From: Chitinophaga solisilvae
GTDB lineage: Bacteria; Bacteroidota; Bacteroidia; Chitinophagales; Chitinophagaceae
Assembly (NCBI RefSeq): GCF_009928525.1
Contig: NZ_JAABOK010000001.1
Location: 186,001 to 250,000, forward strand
DNA length: 64,000 nucleotides
Direction: 5' to 3'
Of this stretch, positions 1 through 8,963 are shown in pieces (position 1 is the first letter of the stretch; every line of letters begins with the position of its first letter). The notes under the pieces were generated by a model, which was given only the letters and a program-made list of their open reading frames with translations, had not been told where the DNA came from and ran no database searches. The position numbers and the translations under genes were made by a program.

Positions 1-353
1 GCCGAGGGAGGTTGTATGAAGATCATATTGATGATCGCGAATACCACACCTGTAATCATGCCGGTAATTACCAGCCGCTGTTGCCTGCTATGATCTCTGA
101 ACAGGGTAAGGAAGAAGAAGCCCCACAACGGCAATTCTGTGATGGTCCAGCAGTGGGTCAGGAAAAGATTATTGATTCGCCGGTGGCTTAGCCACGCAGA
201 AAGACTGCCGGTTAACAGCAAATCAGCCAGAATCATCATCAGTAAAGGGTAATAGGCCCTGTGCCGCCAGCGATATTGTGCTACCAGGAATATAAGTGAG
301 GGAATAGCGGCATAGCTGGCAATATCCGCTAATCCCAATGCAAAAGTATTCAT
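1..353 (-). CDS. Multi-pass membrane protein, 3' end outside window
   Basis: This is an open reading frame on the minus strand that starts at an ATG (351-353) and runs off the left edge, so about 117 residues are visible. The protein starts MNTFALGLADIASYAA. It has at least three hydrophobic stretches separated by short Arg/His-rich loops (for example RWRHR and SHRRINN), the pattern of an inner-membrane protein. It starts 20 bases after the stop of the upstream 127-aa gene on the same strand, so the two probably form an operon. No family could be recognised. Similar small polytopic proteins occur in Chitinophagaceae, but this is only an impression. The reading frame is clear; the function is unknown. 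Confidence 0.6.
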   Translation of the reverse strand, partial: MNTFALGLADIASYAAIPSLIFLVAQYRWRHRAYYPLLMMILADLLLTGSLSAWLSHRRINNLFLTHCWTITELPLWGFFFLTLFRDHSRQQRLVITGMITGVVFAIINMIFIQPPS

Positions 354-373
354 GTATGCATAAACTTCATCAG

Positions 374-757
374 TTACAACAGGGCAGTCGTCAAAAGGCT
401 GGTGCCGCACATCGGCGGGCAGGGACGGCATACGTCAAAACAACCAACCCGGGCATCCGTAACATTGGTGAAAATCTTGTTCCTGCCGCCTTTCGTTTTA
501 AGGGTGGCTTCCAGGGAAGCATCTACCAGTATATCATTATTGTTGTGATCTGTTCCTACTACTACCAGCTTCATTTCATTACTTTCTGTCAGCCCGAAAT
601 ATACCCGGATAGTTTTGAAATGTTCTTCCTCAAATGCGCTGCCCAGATCGGAGATGGGAATGGTGAAGGCGTTTACACAGAAAGCGGGTTTCATTTCCTG
701 CCACCTTCTGATCCAGCCAACAGCAACGTCGGCCAGAACGAATTTGTTTGTTTCCAT
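374..757 (-). CDS. Hypothetical protein, 127 aa
   Basis: This is a soluble protein of 127 residues with no signal peptide or membrane segment. It starts METNKFVLADVAVGWIRRW and ends with a Cys/Pro-rich segment, CRPCPPMC, near residues 108-118. The central region (residues 45-75) looks like alternating beta strands. The CRPCPPMC motif could bind a metal or be redox active, but nothing else supports this. It sits upstream of the partial membrane-protein gene and is probably cotranscribed with it. The frame on the opposite strand (338-802) gives a low-complexity, less protein-like translation, so the minus-strand frame is preferred. I do not recognise the family. Confidence 0.55.
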   Translation of the reverse strand: METNKFVLADVAVGWIRRWQEMKPAFCVNAFTIPISDLGSAFEEEHFKTIRVYFGLTESNEMKLVVVGTDHNNNDILVDASLEATLKTKGGRNKIFTNVTDARVGCFDVCRPCPPMCGTSLLTTALL

Positions 758-804
758 AAAAGGATAGTTAATGGGTTAGTAAGTTTCAGAGACCGAATTT
801 AAAT

Positions 805-834
805 AAAAAAGACCGGTATGCAACCGACCTTTTT
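805..834 (-). terminator. Hairpin with T-run, minus strand
   Basis: Read on the minus strand, AAAGGTCGGT and ACCGGTCTTT form a 10-pair stem (two G-U pairs) around a 5-base loop, followed by six T. On the plus strand the two wobble positions become mismatches, so it is best formed in minus-strand RNA. It lies upstream of the 127-aa gene, so it may be a leader attenuator or the end of an unseen small transcript. The rest of the 758-1065 gap holds no convincing gene. Confidence 0.5.
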
Positions 835-1065
835 AAAAATTTTTCTTTATGCAGAAGAAGGGGCTTCTCGTGGTACTGCTGCAGAAACCCGCAGGGATAG
901 CGGTTTGGGACAGACATATTTAATACACCTGCTTTTTTGTTTTCATGATAAGGTGAAAAAATGCATAATGAAATTTGAGATATAAAAACAGGCAGCTATT
1001 TACCGGAGACATTTGCATATGTGAAATGCTTTTATTTATATTTACGTTTAAACCTTTGGTGTTTG

Positions 1066-1611
1066 ATGCAGGTGCCGGATACAGCGTTGCTGGAGCGTAT
1101 GCGGGCATATGATGATAAAGCCGCCTTTGATGAATTGTATCGCAGATACTGGGAACAGCTTTACATAGCCGCATATGCCAGATTACAAAATGATGCAGAT
1201 GCAAAAGATTGTCTGCAGGAGGTATTCGTTTCACTATGGCGTAAACGACGCGAGCTGCAGATCCGTGAACAGCTTCCTGCTTACCTGCACGTTGCGCTCA
1301 AATACCGTATCCTCAATCATTTCCGGAGCCACCAGCATTACCAGAAGCACCTGGACATTTTCGCCGCGCTGCCGCCGGCGGTGCTGACCCGTACAGACGA
1401 CCGGCTGGTGATGGCAGAAATACAGCAGCTGATAGCCGCCGCCGTTGCGGATATGCCGGAGAAAATGCAGCAGGTGTATCTCCTCAGCCGCCAGGATAAT
1501 CTCTCTGTCCGTGAAATGGCAGCGCAGCTGGGCATCTCGGAGCAGACGGTCAAGAACCAGCTTAGCAACGCCCTGAAACGCCTGCGCGACAGGCTGGCTG
1601 CCTATAAATAA
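1066..1611 (+). CDS. ECF-type RNA polymerase sigma factor
   Basis: This 181-residue protein directs RNA polymerase to a small regulon, most likely including the SusC/SusD locus just downstream. Region 2 is visible at the N-terminus (FDELYRRYWEQLYIAAYARL, then the DAKDCLQEVFVSLWRKR stretch that contacts core and the -10 element). Region 4 follows near residues 115-178, with the helix-turn-helix SVREMAAQLGISEQTVKNQL. A longer frame opens at a GTG at 1021, but its extra 15 residues look random. ATG 1066 gives the usual family N-terminus (MQVPDTALLERMRAYDDKAAF begins the conserved part). It is followed 81 bases later by a FecR gene, the normal sigma/anti-sigma arrangement. Family assignment is secure; the regulon is inferred. 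Confidence 0.93.
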   Translation: MQVPDTALLERMRAYDDKAAFDELYRRYWEQLYIAAYARLQNDADAKDCLQEVFVSLWRKRRELQIREQLPAYLHVALKYRILNHFRSHQHYQKHLDIFAALPPAVLTRTDDRLVMAEIQQLIAAAVADMPEKMQQVYLLSRQDNLSVREMAAQLGISEQTVKNQLSNALKRLRDRLAAYK

Positions 1612-1692
1612 ATCTTTCTCAAAAAAAAATTACTGCCCGCATAGTACCACCTCTCTTCACCGGTGTCATATATTACAGAAAACGGTTAAAGC

Positions 1693-2643
1693 GTGCACGA
1701 TCAGGAAAAAATAGCACAGATCTTATCGCGGCTCGAAACCGGCGCCTGTACTCCACAAGAACTGCAATGGCTGCATGACTGGTATGAATCCCGGGATATG
1801 CAGACGGAGCAGGCGTTCCGTGACGACGCCCATCAACAGCAGCTGCAGTCGGATATGCTCCGGCAGATCCATCTGCAGCTGGAGGAAACGCCTGCCCGCG
1901 TAGTACCATTCTATAGAAAGTGGTGGGCCGCCGCAGCGGTACTGACGGGCGTACTGATCACCGGTCTGCTGTTCCTGCAACGCTACCAGGATCATCATAC
2001 TATGCTGACCGTCGTCGCAGGCCCCGGACAACAACAGCAGGTAGTGCTGCCTGACAGCTCACGGGTATGGCTAAACGCAGGCGCAAAACTGCACTACCCG
2101 CGCCGTTTCGCAGATGTACGTACCGTAGAACTGGAAGGAGAGGGGTTCTTTGATATACAACCGGATGCCCGCAGGCCATTTGAAGTACATACCGCCGAAA
2201 TAAACGTGCAGGTACTCGGTACTTCCTTTGATGTAAAAGCTTATCCCATGCTGGATGAAACACAGGTCACCGTGAAAACAGGTATGGTAAAAGTACTGCA
2301 TCACCAGACGGGCCTGGATGTGCTAAGTGCCAACGATCAGCTGACGTACAGCCGTTCCGCACAGCAGTATATGAAATCAACCGTAGACAACGATCAGATC
2401 AATGAATGGACAAATGGGATGATTAACCTGCAACAGGCGGGCTTTGCAGAAGTGGCGCTGACACTGGAAAACCAGTACGGCGTTCGTATCCGCTACAATC
2501 CTGCAGAAATGAAACAGGACGAATACACCCTGCGTTGCAGGAATAGCCTGTCCGTCACGCAGGTACTGGACCTGATCAGCAGCATACATCCGTTACAGTA
2601 TGATATACATGAGCATGAAATAACGATTCACCGTAAAAATTAA
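1693..2643 (+). CDS. FecR-family anti-sigma factor
   Basis: This 316-residue inner-membrane anti-sigma factor should hold the upstream ECF sigma factor until a signal arrives through the STN domain of the partner SusC. Residues 1-70 form the cytoplasmic sigma-binding part. One membrane helix lies at about 77-96 (KWWAAAAVLTGVLITGLLF). The periplasmic FecR domain follows (about 105-210, with GPGQQQQVVLPDSSRVWLNA and FFDIQPDARRPFEVHT), then a DUF4974-like C-terminal domain (about 235-316). The start is a GTG; the N-terminus MHDQEKIAQILSRLETG fits the family. The sigma/FecR/SusC(STN)/SusD order is the standard cell-surface signalling layout of Bacteroidota. Confidence 0.93.
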   Translation: MHDQEKIAQILSRLETGACTPQELQWLHDWYESRDMQTEQAFRDDAHQQQLQSDMLRQIHLQLEETPARVVPFYRKWWAAAAVLTGVLITGLLFLQRYQDHHTMLTVVAGPGQQQQVVLPDSSRVWLNAGAKLHYPRRFADVRTVELEGEGFFDIQPDARRPFEVHTAEINVQVLGTSFDVKAYPMLDETQVTVKTGMVKVLHHQTGLDVLSANDQLTYSRSAQQYMKSTVDNDQINEWTNGMINLQQAGFAEVALTLENQYGVRIRYNPAEMKQDEYTLRCRNSLSVTQVLDLISSIHPLQYDIHEHEITIHRKN

Positions 2644-2678
2644 TTCCGCATAGGGGAGGATGCCAGGACCATTAAAAA

Positions 2679-2767
2679 CCGGGATGGGAAAACATAACAA
2701 CCACCATCCCCGGAGATGTTATGTCCTTTTGTAAAGGAAAAACCGCACCTGTTGGCGCAGGTACGGT
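2679..2767 (+). promoter_or_regulatory. Structured susC leader with possible H-type pseudoknot
   Basis: The 178-base gap before susC is unusually rich in complementary segments. CCGGGATGG (2679-2687) pairs with CCATCCCCGG (2704-2713, one bulged C). Inside that loop ACATAACA (2692-2699) is fully complementary to TGTTATGT (2717-2724), so both stems together would make an H-type pseudoknot. They are followed by CCTTT-TGT-AAAGG (2725-2737) and a 10-base-pair arm with one mismatch (2742-2751 with 2758-2767). The pairings are seen directly; the regulatory role is inferred. Confidence 0.45.
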
Positions 2768-2821
2768 TGGATCATACAATGTCTTGTATGCATTTAGCTA
2801 ACACTAAAATCAACCAAATAT

Positions 2822-5800
2822 ATGCAAAAATCGCTTACGCTGGCGTTTATACGTAGCCTGACGAGATGGAGCGTATTGTTTACAGTGTTCTCACTGGGAA
2901 GTATCAGTCTCCTGTCTGCCACCCAAGCTTACAGTCAACGTTTACAGCAGGTAAAAGTAACTGCTGCCTTTGAAAATGAATCTCTCGCATCCTGTATTAA
3001 AAAGCTGGAAACCGGCTACCGTCTTTCTTTTGGTTACGATCACCAGGAATTGTCAAGGTACCGGATAGAAAAAGTAACATTTGTAAAAGAGCCGCTGGAG
3101 AAAGTGCTGACAACACTGCTTCATAAAACGCCGCTCACCTTTGAAGAAAAAAATGGCGTTGTGCTGATTGTAAAACAGGTAGTCCCTGCCAGCCCTTTAC
3201 AGCAGCCGGCCTCCGGAAAGATAAGGGGGCATATCACAGAAGCCGCTACCACCACCGCCATTCCCGGCGTGACCATACGCGTTACCGGTACCAGGTACTA
3301 TGCGGTTACCAACCCGGAAGGCATCTACGAAATAACGCTTCCACAGGGAAGTTATACCCTGCGCTACTCTTCCGTAGGATACGCTGAAGAAGTACGTACA
3401 GGCGTTAAAGTTAGCAGCGCAGTTACCACCTTACCGGTGATGATGAGTATAGCCGCATCGCGGCTGAGCGAAGCTGTCGTCATCGGTTATGGCGTACAGG
3501 AACGCCGCAACCTGCTGGGATCCGTCGGCACTTTCAGGGCATCAGAACTACCCGGACAGATGCCGCTATCCGTAGATGAGGCCATGATAGGCAAGTTGCC
3601 GGGCGTATTCATTGCGCCCTCCAGCGGAGTACCCGGCGCCGCCAGCAATATCACCATCCGCGGCATCAGCACGCTGAACCCTAACGGCAACACACCGCTG
3701 ATAGTGGTAGACGGCGTGCCTGTATATGGTATAGATCAGAATGTAAATACAGTCAATTTCAATAAAGGCGCTTTCTCCGGTTTTAGCTTTGGCGGTAACA
3801 GCGTGCAGAACGAATACCGGCAGCCCTCTACTTTCGAGAAAAATCCGCTGGCTTCCCTGAACCCGGATGATATTGAATCCATAGAAGTGCTCAAGGATGC
3901 CTATTCCACGGCTATCTACGGTTCCCGTGGTTCCGGCGGTGTCATTCTCATCACCACAAAAAAAGGTAAAAAAGGCAACGCCCGCATTGATGTGCAGCTG
4001 GGGACTTCCATCAGTACGCCGCGTAAACTGCCACAGGTCATGACCGGCGATCAGTATGCGGATTTCTATACCCGCCTCTTTGCAGTTAAAGATTCCATCG
4101 GTAAAGCCGGCAATCCTTTTTACCGCCCGCTGAATTACAGGTTTCCAAAAGGAGTGAACACTGACTGGCTGCACGAAGTATTGCGCGATGCCACCGGTAT
4201 GGATGCCAATATCTCTCTCAGCGGCGGCACCGACAAAAGCAATTACTATGTAAGCCTGGGCTATGATAAGCAGCAGGCATACATCATCAACAACGATTTT
4301 ACCCGCTACCAGGGCCGCGTAAATTTCGACAACCAGATGACCAGATCCCTGAAGGTAGGCGTGAGCATGTCCATGAATCAGGCGAACAATAATTCGCTGA
4401 ACGCGCAAACCGTTTACCGCAACGCTATTCAGAAGGCGCCGAATATCGGTATCCGGGACAGCAGCGGTAAATTCAACTGGCTGTTCGGCAATAATCCCAC
4501 CGGCCCTGATGAAGTGAACAACCCGGTAGCAATGGCTACCACCGGTAAAAACTACAGTATAGATAACCGGGTGCTGGGAAATGTTTTTGTAGATCTAAAA
4601 CTGCTGCCCTGGCTGAGTGCCCATACAGATGCAGGTGTTGACTGGATTAATTCCCGCGCCTACAGCCGTACGTCTGACAGACCTAAGATCATTGGCGGCA
4701 ACGCCACAGAAACACAGCAGCAACTGCGCAAATGGGTGATCAACAACCGGCTGGACGTGAATAAAATGATTGGGAATGGTCATGCGCTGAGCGCTATGCT
4801 CGGACAGAGTTACGAGAAATCTACCGAAGATGTGACTGCCGTAGTGGGAGACGGATTTGTAAATGATGATATGCTCAGCATCTCCACCGCAAAAAACAAA
4901 AAGGTGATAAGTTCGCTGGAGCAGCAGTGGGCGCAGGTTTCCTTTCTCGGCCGCCTGAACTACACCTATCGTAATCAGTACCTTGCAGGTATTACCTACC
5001 GCATGGATGGTTCTTCCCGCTTTTCGGCCAACCGCCGCTATGTAGGCTTTCCTTCCTTTGCACTCGGATGGGTGCCCAGCGAAGCCGCTTTCCTGAAAGA
5101 CAACCACTGGATAGAGCAGCTGAAATTCCGTGGCAGCATAGGCTTTACCGGCACCGATGGAGGTAATGGCTACTACGGTAACCAGGGACAATATGTGATC
5201 GATGTTTACGGCGCTACCTATGGTAATCAGAATACCATCGGCGTAAAGCAGCCGGCAAATCCCAACCTGGAGTGGGAGCGTACCACCACCCTCAACATAG
5301 GTATGGATATCAGCCTGCTGAAAGGCCGGGTCAGCGCTACGGTAGACTATTACCACCGTCAGACCAGCAATGCGATCGTCAATTCCGTACTGCCTTATTT
5401 TATGGGTTTTGCCCTGCAGAAGCAGAACCTGGCAGACCTCAGCAACAGAGGCATAGAGCTGAGCATTACCAGCCAGAATATTATCCGGAAAGATTTCAGC
5501 TGGACCACCAACTTCAACATCTCCGGTAACCGTAATAAGGTAGCGCGTTTGCACAAGATCAATGAAGAAGAGCTGGCCATCCAGAATGAGCAGGATGGCG
5601 GCCGCTTCTGGCGGGTAGGGCATTCCGCCACTGCCTATTACCTGTACAACTGGGCCGGCGTGAATCCCGCTAACGGACAGCCGCTGTGGCAGGACAAAAA
5701 CGGGAAAACTTCCGAAGTGCCCATACAGAAGCAATACCCTGATGCGCCCTATGCACACCGTGAGTATATGGGAGATGCGATGCCCGTTGTATTCGGAGGG

Positions 5801-6337
5801 CTTTCCAATACCTTCTCCTATAAATCATTTGAGCTGAACTGCTTCTTTTCCTTCTCGGCGGGCAATAAAATTATCAATGGTTCCAAAGCCGCGCTGTACA
5901 GCTATCTGGGCAGTTCCTCCGTAGCAAACAATACCTATAATCTCTCTCCGGACCTGCTGCAGTACTGGCAGTATGCCGGTCAGCAGACGGATATTCCGGC
6001 ACTGATAAATGCTTCCAATGCGTCGCCGGCAGGCTTTGGCAGCTCGTATGACTATACGCTGAACCGCCAGACTTCCCGCTTCCTGGAAGATGCATCATTT
6101 GTGAAATTGCGCAGCCTTTCCCTGGCGTATAACTGTACGCCGCTGATGAAACGCCTGCGAACCGTGAAGTCCCTGCGCCTGTATGTGGAAGGGAATAACC
6201 TGCTGGTGCTGACCGGTTACTCCGGTATTGATCCGGAAGTGAGCGCCAACGGCTCTTCAGCACTGGGAATGGGTTTCGATGAATTAACCATGCCTGCTCC
6301 GCGTACGTGGAGGGCCGGTATTAAAGCATCTTTCTAA
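2822..6337 (+). CDS. SusC/RagA TonB-linked outer membrane receptor with STN domain
   Basis: This 1171-residue outer-membrane TonB-dependent transporter probably imports an oligosaccharide or other large nutrient with its SusD lid. A signal peptide occupies about residues 1-38 (ending QAYSQ). An STN (secretin/TonB short N-terminal) domain follows at about 45-120. A carboxypeptidase-like beta sandwich comes next (IRGHITEAATTTAIPGVTIR). The plug domain includes AVVIGYGVQERRNLLGSV, LIVVDGVPVYG and IESIEVLKDAYSTAIYGSRG, and a long C-terminal beta barrel ends in KASF. The STN domain marks it as a transducer that signals to the upstream FecR. SusD starts 10 bases after its stop. The substrate cannot be read from the sequence; no glycosidase accompanies this locus. 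Confidence 0.95.
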   Translation: MQKSLTLAFIRSLTRWSVLFTVFSLGSISLLSATQAYSQRLQQVKVTAAFENESLASCIKKLETGYRLSFGYDHQELSRYRIEKVTFVKEPLEKVLTTLLHKTPLTFEEKNGVVLIVKQVVPASPLQQPASGKIRGHITEAATTTAIPGVTIRVTGTRYYAVTNPEGIYEITLPQGSYTLRYSSVGYAEEVRTGVKVSSAVTTLPVMMSIAASRLSEAVVIGYGVQERRNLLGSVGTFRASELPGQMPLSVDEAMIGKLPGVFIAPSSGVPGAASNITIRGISTLNPNGNTPLIVVDGVPVYGIDQNVNTVNFNKGAFSGFSFGGNSVQNEYRQPSTFEKNPLASLNPDDIESIEVLKDAYSTAIYGSRGSGGVILITTKKGKKGNARIDVQLGTSISTPRKLPQVMTGDQYADFYTRLFAVKDSIGKAGNPFYRPLNYRFPKGVNTDWLHEVLRDATGMDANISLSGGTDKSNYYVSLGYDKQQAYIINNDFTRYQGRVNFDNQMTRSLKVGVSMSMNQANNNSLNAQTVYRNAIQKAPNIGIRDSSGKFNWLFGNNPTGPDEVNNPVAMATTGKNYSIDNRVLGNVFVDLKLLPWLSAHTDAGVDWINSRAYSRTSDRPKIIGGNATETQQQLRKWVINNRLDVNKMIGNGHALSAMLGQSYEKSTEDVTAVVGDGFVNDDMLSISTAKNKKVISSLEQQWAQVSFLGRLNYTYRNQYLAGITYRMDGSSRFSANRRYVGFPSFALGWVPSEAAFLKDNHWIEQLKFRGSIGFTGTDGGNGYYGNQGQYVIDVYGATYGNQNTIGVKQPANPNLEWERTTTLNIGMDISLLKGRVSATVDYYHRQTSNAIVNSVLPYFMGFALQKQNLADLSNRGIELSITSQNIIRKDFSWTTNFNISGNRNKVARLHKINEEELAIQNEQDGGRFWRVGHSATAYYLYNWAGVNPANGQPLWQDKNGKTSEVPIQKQYPDAPYAHREYMGDAMPVVFGGLSNTFSYKSFELNCFFSFSAGNKIINGSKAALYSYLGSSSVANNTYNLSPDLLQYWQYAGQQTDIPALINASNASPAGFGSSYDYTLNRQTSRFLEDASFVKLRSLSLAYNCTPLMKRLRTVKSLRLYVEGNNLLVLTGYSGIDPEVSANGSSALGMGFDELTMPAPRTWRAGIKASF

Positions 6338-6346
6338 AACAATTAT

Positions 6347-7723
6347 ATGAGAAGATTTACCTGCTATATAACCGGTTTGCTGCTGATATGCGCAGCCTGC
6401 AACAAACAACTGGACCTGAAGCCGGAAGGAACGCTCATAGAAGCAGACCTGCTGAAGAACCGGCAGACCGCCGAGAGCTTTCTGGCGGATACCTACCTGC
6501 GCATGATGAGCGCCTGTGGCTCCAATGCCTACCTGCTGGGAGATATTACCGGCGATGTAGCCAGTACCGCAGATCAGGCGCTGATAAAAGGAGATATAGA
6601 CCCGCGCGATAAAAACTATGACAGATTATGGAGCGAGCCTTATACAACCATCAACCAGGCCAACGTAGTAATTACCAAACTGGCGCTGTATGCAGACTTT
6701 GATCAGAGCATACAGCAGCAGCTGATAGGCGAGGCAAAATTCATCCGCGCCTTCTGTCACCTTACCCTGCTGCAGATGTACGGCGATGGCGCCCTGCAGG
6801 GGAATATGCAGCAGCAGGGCATCCCTCTGATGCTCGCTTCTTTCGACGGGTACGACGGCTCCCAGAATAAGGCCCGCAGTACTAACGGAGAAGTATACAC
6901 GCAGATTTTACAGGACCTGGAAGAAGCCATCGCCGTACTTCCGGAAAAACGCGCCAATCCTGTAGATCAGGGCGGCAGGGCCACCAAAGGCGCAGCTGCC
7001 GCACTCGCCGCCAGGGTATGCCTGTATGCCCGCAATTACCCCCAGGCGGCTGCTTATGCCAGCAGGGTGCTTAACAGTAACGTATACACGCTGTCGCCTT
7101 CCTTCATTGCCCTCTGGCCGGATCATACCGCAGGCGGCACTAAATACCCTATAGGTGCAGAATTCATATTTGCCTTCCCGGAGAGCTACAACGCTACCTC
7201 CAACTACGGGCATAATCATGGTATCGTCTACGCGCTGGGGTATTACAAGCCACTGCCCGGCTTTCTCACTACCTACGAAGCAAAGGATGAACGCCTGTTG
7301 TATACAAAAAATGGTACCGTCGTGCCTAAGTTTACCGATCCCAACATCCGCGATAATGTGAGCATGCTCCGCCTCGCGGAAGTCATGCTGACCCTGGCAG
7401 AAGCACAGGCGCAGACTGCCGGCGTAAACCCCGTTTCAGTGGAACTGCTGAATAAAGTATACAGCCGCGCCTGGACGGAGAATCCGGTACCCCATGTATA
7501 TACCGTTGCTGATTTTACAGACAAACAGCAGCTGATAGACCGGATACTGCTGGAGCGTAAGCGGGAACTGGCGTTTGAAGGCTTTGCGCGATTTGATGCT
7601 ATCCGCTATGGCAGACAACCCAACCCACAGCTGCCGCCAGCACGGTTTGCACTGCCGGTACCGCAGCATGAAATTGATATCACCGCCGGACTGATAAAAC
7701 AGAACCCGGGTTATATAAAATAA
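6347..7723 (+). CDS. SusD/RagB-family surface lipoprotein
   Basis: This 458-residue surface lipoprotein binds ligand and closes over the SusC barrel. The N-terminus MRRFTCYITGLLLICAAC is a lipoprotein signal with Cys at about residue 18. The SusD-like N-terminal region follows (LDLKPEGTLIEADLLKNRQTA), then TPR-like helices (LIGEAKFIRAFCHLTLLQMYG, AARVCLYARNYPQAAAYASRVL). The C-terminal RagB region contains LLERKRELAFEGFARFDAIRYG and ends near LIKQNPGYIK, as usual for the family. It pairs with the SusC gene 10 bases upstream. The length is on the short side for the family. Confidence 0.94.
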   Translation: MRRFTCYITGLLLICAACNKQLDLKPEGTLIEADLLKNRQTAESFLADTYLRMMSACGSNAYLLGDITGDVASTADQALIKGDIDPRDKNYDRLWSEPYTTINQANVVITKLALYADFDQSIQQQLIGEAKFIRAFCHLTLLQMYGDGALQGNMQQQGIPLMLASFDGYDGSQNKARSTNGEVYTQILQDLEEAIAVLPEKRANPVDQGGRATKGAAAALAARVCLYARNYPQAAAYASRVLNSNVYTLSPSFIALWPDHTAGGTKYPIGAEFIFAFPESYNATSNYGHNHGIVYALGYYKPLPGFLTTYEAKDERLLYTKNGTVVPKFTDPNIRDNVSMLRLAEVMLTLAEAQAQTAGVNPVSVELLNKVYSRAWTENPVPHVYTVADFTDKQQLIDRILLERKRELAFEGFARFDAIRYGRQPNPQLPPARFALPVPQHEIDITAGLIKQNPGYIK

Positions 7724-7750
7724 CGTTCACGTATAAACGATCAATTGCAG

Positions 7751-8947
7751 ATGAGAAAAACAATCAGCCTGTTGTCAGGTCTGTTACTCAGTACGGGAGG
7801 CTTCGCCCAGACCATCACGATACAGGGTAATATCACCGGCGACCTGAAAGGGCATAACAAAATGTATATCTATTCCCGTACGTACAATGATTCAACGGTA
7901 ATAGCAAACGGGCATTACACCTTTAAGATTCCTTTTAAGGAACCCGTGTTCCTGATGCTGTTACCGCAGTATGTAATGGCAGAAAAACAGATGTACGTCC
8001 CTTTCGGTATTCTCATGGATAAACCGGTTACCTATACGGTGACATCCGATATTGCAAAGGGCATGACAGCCTCTGTAGTAAAGGGTTCTGAAGCTATGGA
8101 AACACTGCAGGCCTACGACGGGGAAAAGAAAGCCGCCTGGCAGAAAATATCAGCGGCCCTGCAGCAGGAATTTGGTAAATCCTGGCTCCAGGAAAATGAT
8201 CCGCAGTATGCCGCTTTTGAAAAGAAACAGGAAGCGCTGCAAAGGCAATACCTGTTGCCGCTGCTGGAAAAGCTCGTAAAGCAGCATCCGGATTCCTATG
8301 CCTCCGTATTCAGCCTGAAAGATGCGCGGCAGATAGCTACTGCAGAACAACAGGAACGGCTGTATGAAAATCTCTCCAAAAACATGCAGGCCACCAAGGA
8401 AGCGCGGGAGTTCAGGCAGTTCTCCGATGGTTTGCGCAACTCCGCTATCGGCCGGCAGGTAAAGGATTTTACGCTGCCAGACCCCGCAGGCAAGCCGGTT
8501 AAATTCAGCGATCTGAAAGGCAAATATGTGCTGATAGATTTCTGGGCCAGCTGGTGCGCACCCTGCCGTAAGTCTTTTCCGCATATGCGGGAAGTGTATC
8601 AGCAGTATAAGGATAAGAATTTTGTCATCTACAGTATCTCTATCGACAAAAGTAAGGCAGACTGGCTGAAGGCGGTAGGAGAAGAGCAGAATCCCTGGCT
8701 GCAGTCGCTGGACAATATCAACATTGCCGGCAGTGGTTTTGCCATCACCGGTGTACCAACCACTTACCTGATCTCCCCCGAAGGGGAAATCCTTATGAAG
8801 GAAATCGGTTTTGATGATAGTGGCAACGGTAATATTGAGAAGAAACTGGCAGCGCTTTTCGGTGGTCAGGTAAAGACGCCGGCAGCACAGACAGAGAAAA
8901 CAAAAGCAGCAACAACAAAGGCCATCCCGATGGCCACCTTACAATAA
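7751..8947 (+). CDS. TlpA-like thioredoxin with DUF4369-like N-terminus
   Basis: This exported thiol-disulfide protein of about 398 residues has a signal peptide at 1-20 (MRKTISLLSGLLLSTGGFAQ). A DUF4369-like beta domain spans about 22-115, followed by a helical linker rich in Gln and Lys. A thioredoxin-fold domain follows from about 240, with the active site WASWCAPC (Cys269, Cys272) and the cis-Pro loop ITGVPTTYLI. A Lys/Ala/Thr-rich tail closes the protein. A TTG two codons upstream is also possible, but ATG 7751 gives a normal signal peptide. It begins 27 bases after susD and is followed by a second TlpA gene, so it belongs to the same transcription unit. Proteins of this type keep periplasmic cysteines reduced; the actual partner is unknown. 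Confidence 0.9.
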   Translation: MRKTISLLSGLLLSTGGFAQTITIQGNITGDLKGHNKMYIYSRTYNDSTVIANGHYTFKIPFKEPVFLMLLPQYVMAEKQMYVPFGILMDKPVTYTVTSDIAKGMTASVVKGSEAMETLQAYDGEKKAAWQKISAALQQEFGKSWLQENDPQYAAFEKKQEALQRQYLLPLLEKLVKQHPDSYASVFSLKDARQIATAEQQERLYENLSKNMQATKEAREFRQFSDGLRNSAIGRQVKDFTLPDPAGKPVKFSDLKGKYVLIDFWASWCAPCRKSFPHMREVYQQYKDKNFVIYSISIDKSKADWLKAVGEEQNPWLQSLDNINIAGSGFAITGVPTTYLISPEGEILMKEIGFDDSGNGNIEKKLAALFGGQVKTPAAQTEKTKAATTKAIPMATLQ

Positions 8948-8963
8948 GTAAAAATCAAAAACC

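Noticed and set aside
786..917. 43-codon frame on the minus strand (MSVPNRYPCGFLQQYHE...)
   Set aside because: It runs through the hairpin at 805-834 and has no recognisable motif; kept only as a remote possibility for a small peptide.
4595..5758. 387-codon frame on the minus strand inside susC
   Set aside because: It is antisense to the SusC barrel, and the translation is low in plausible domain features.
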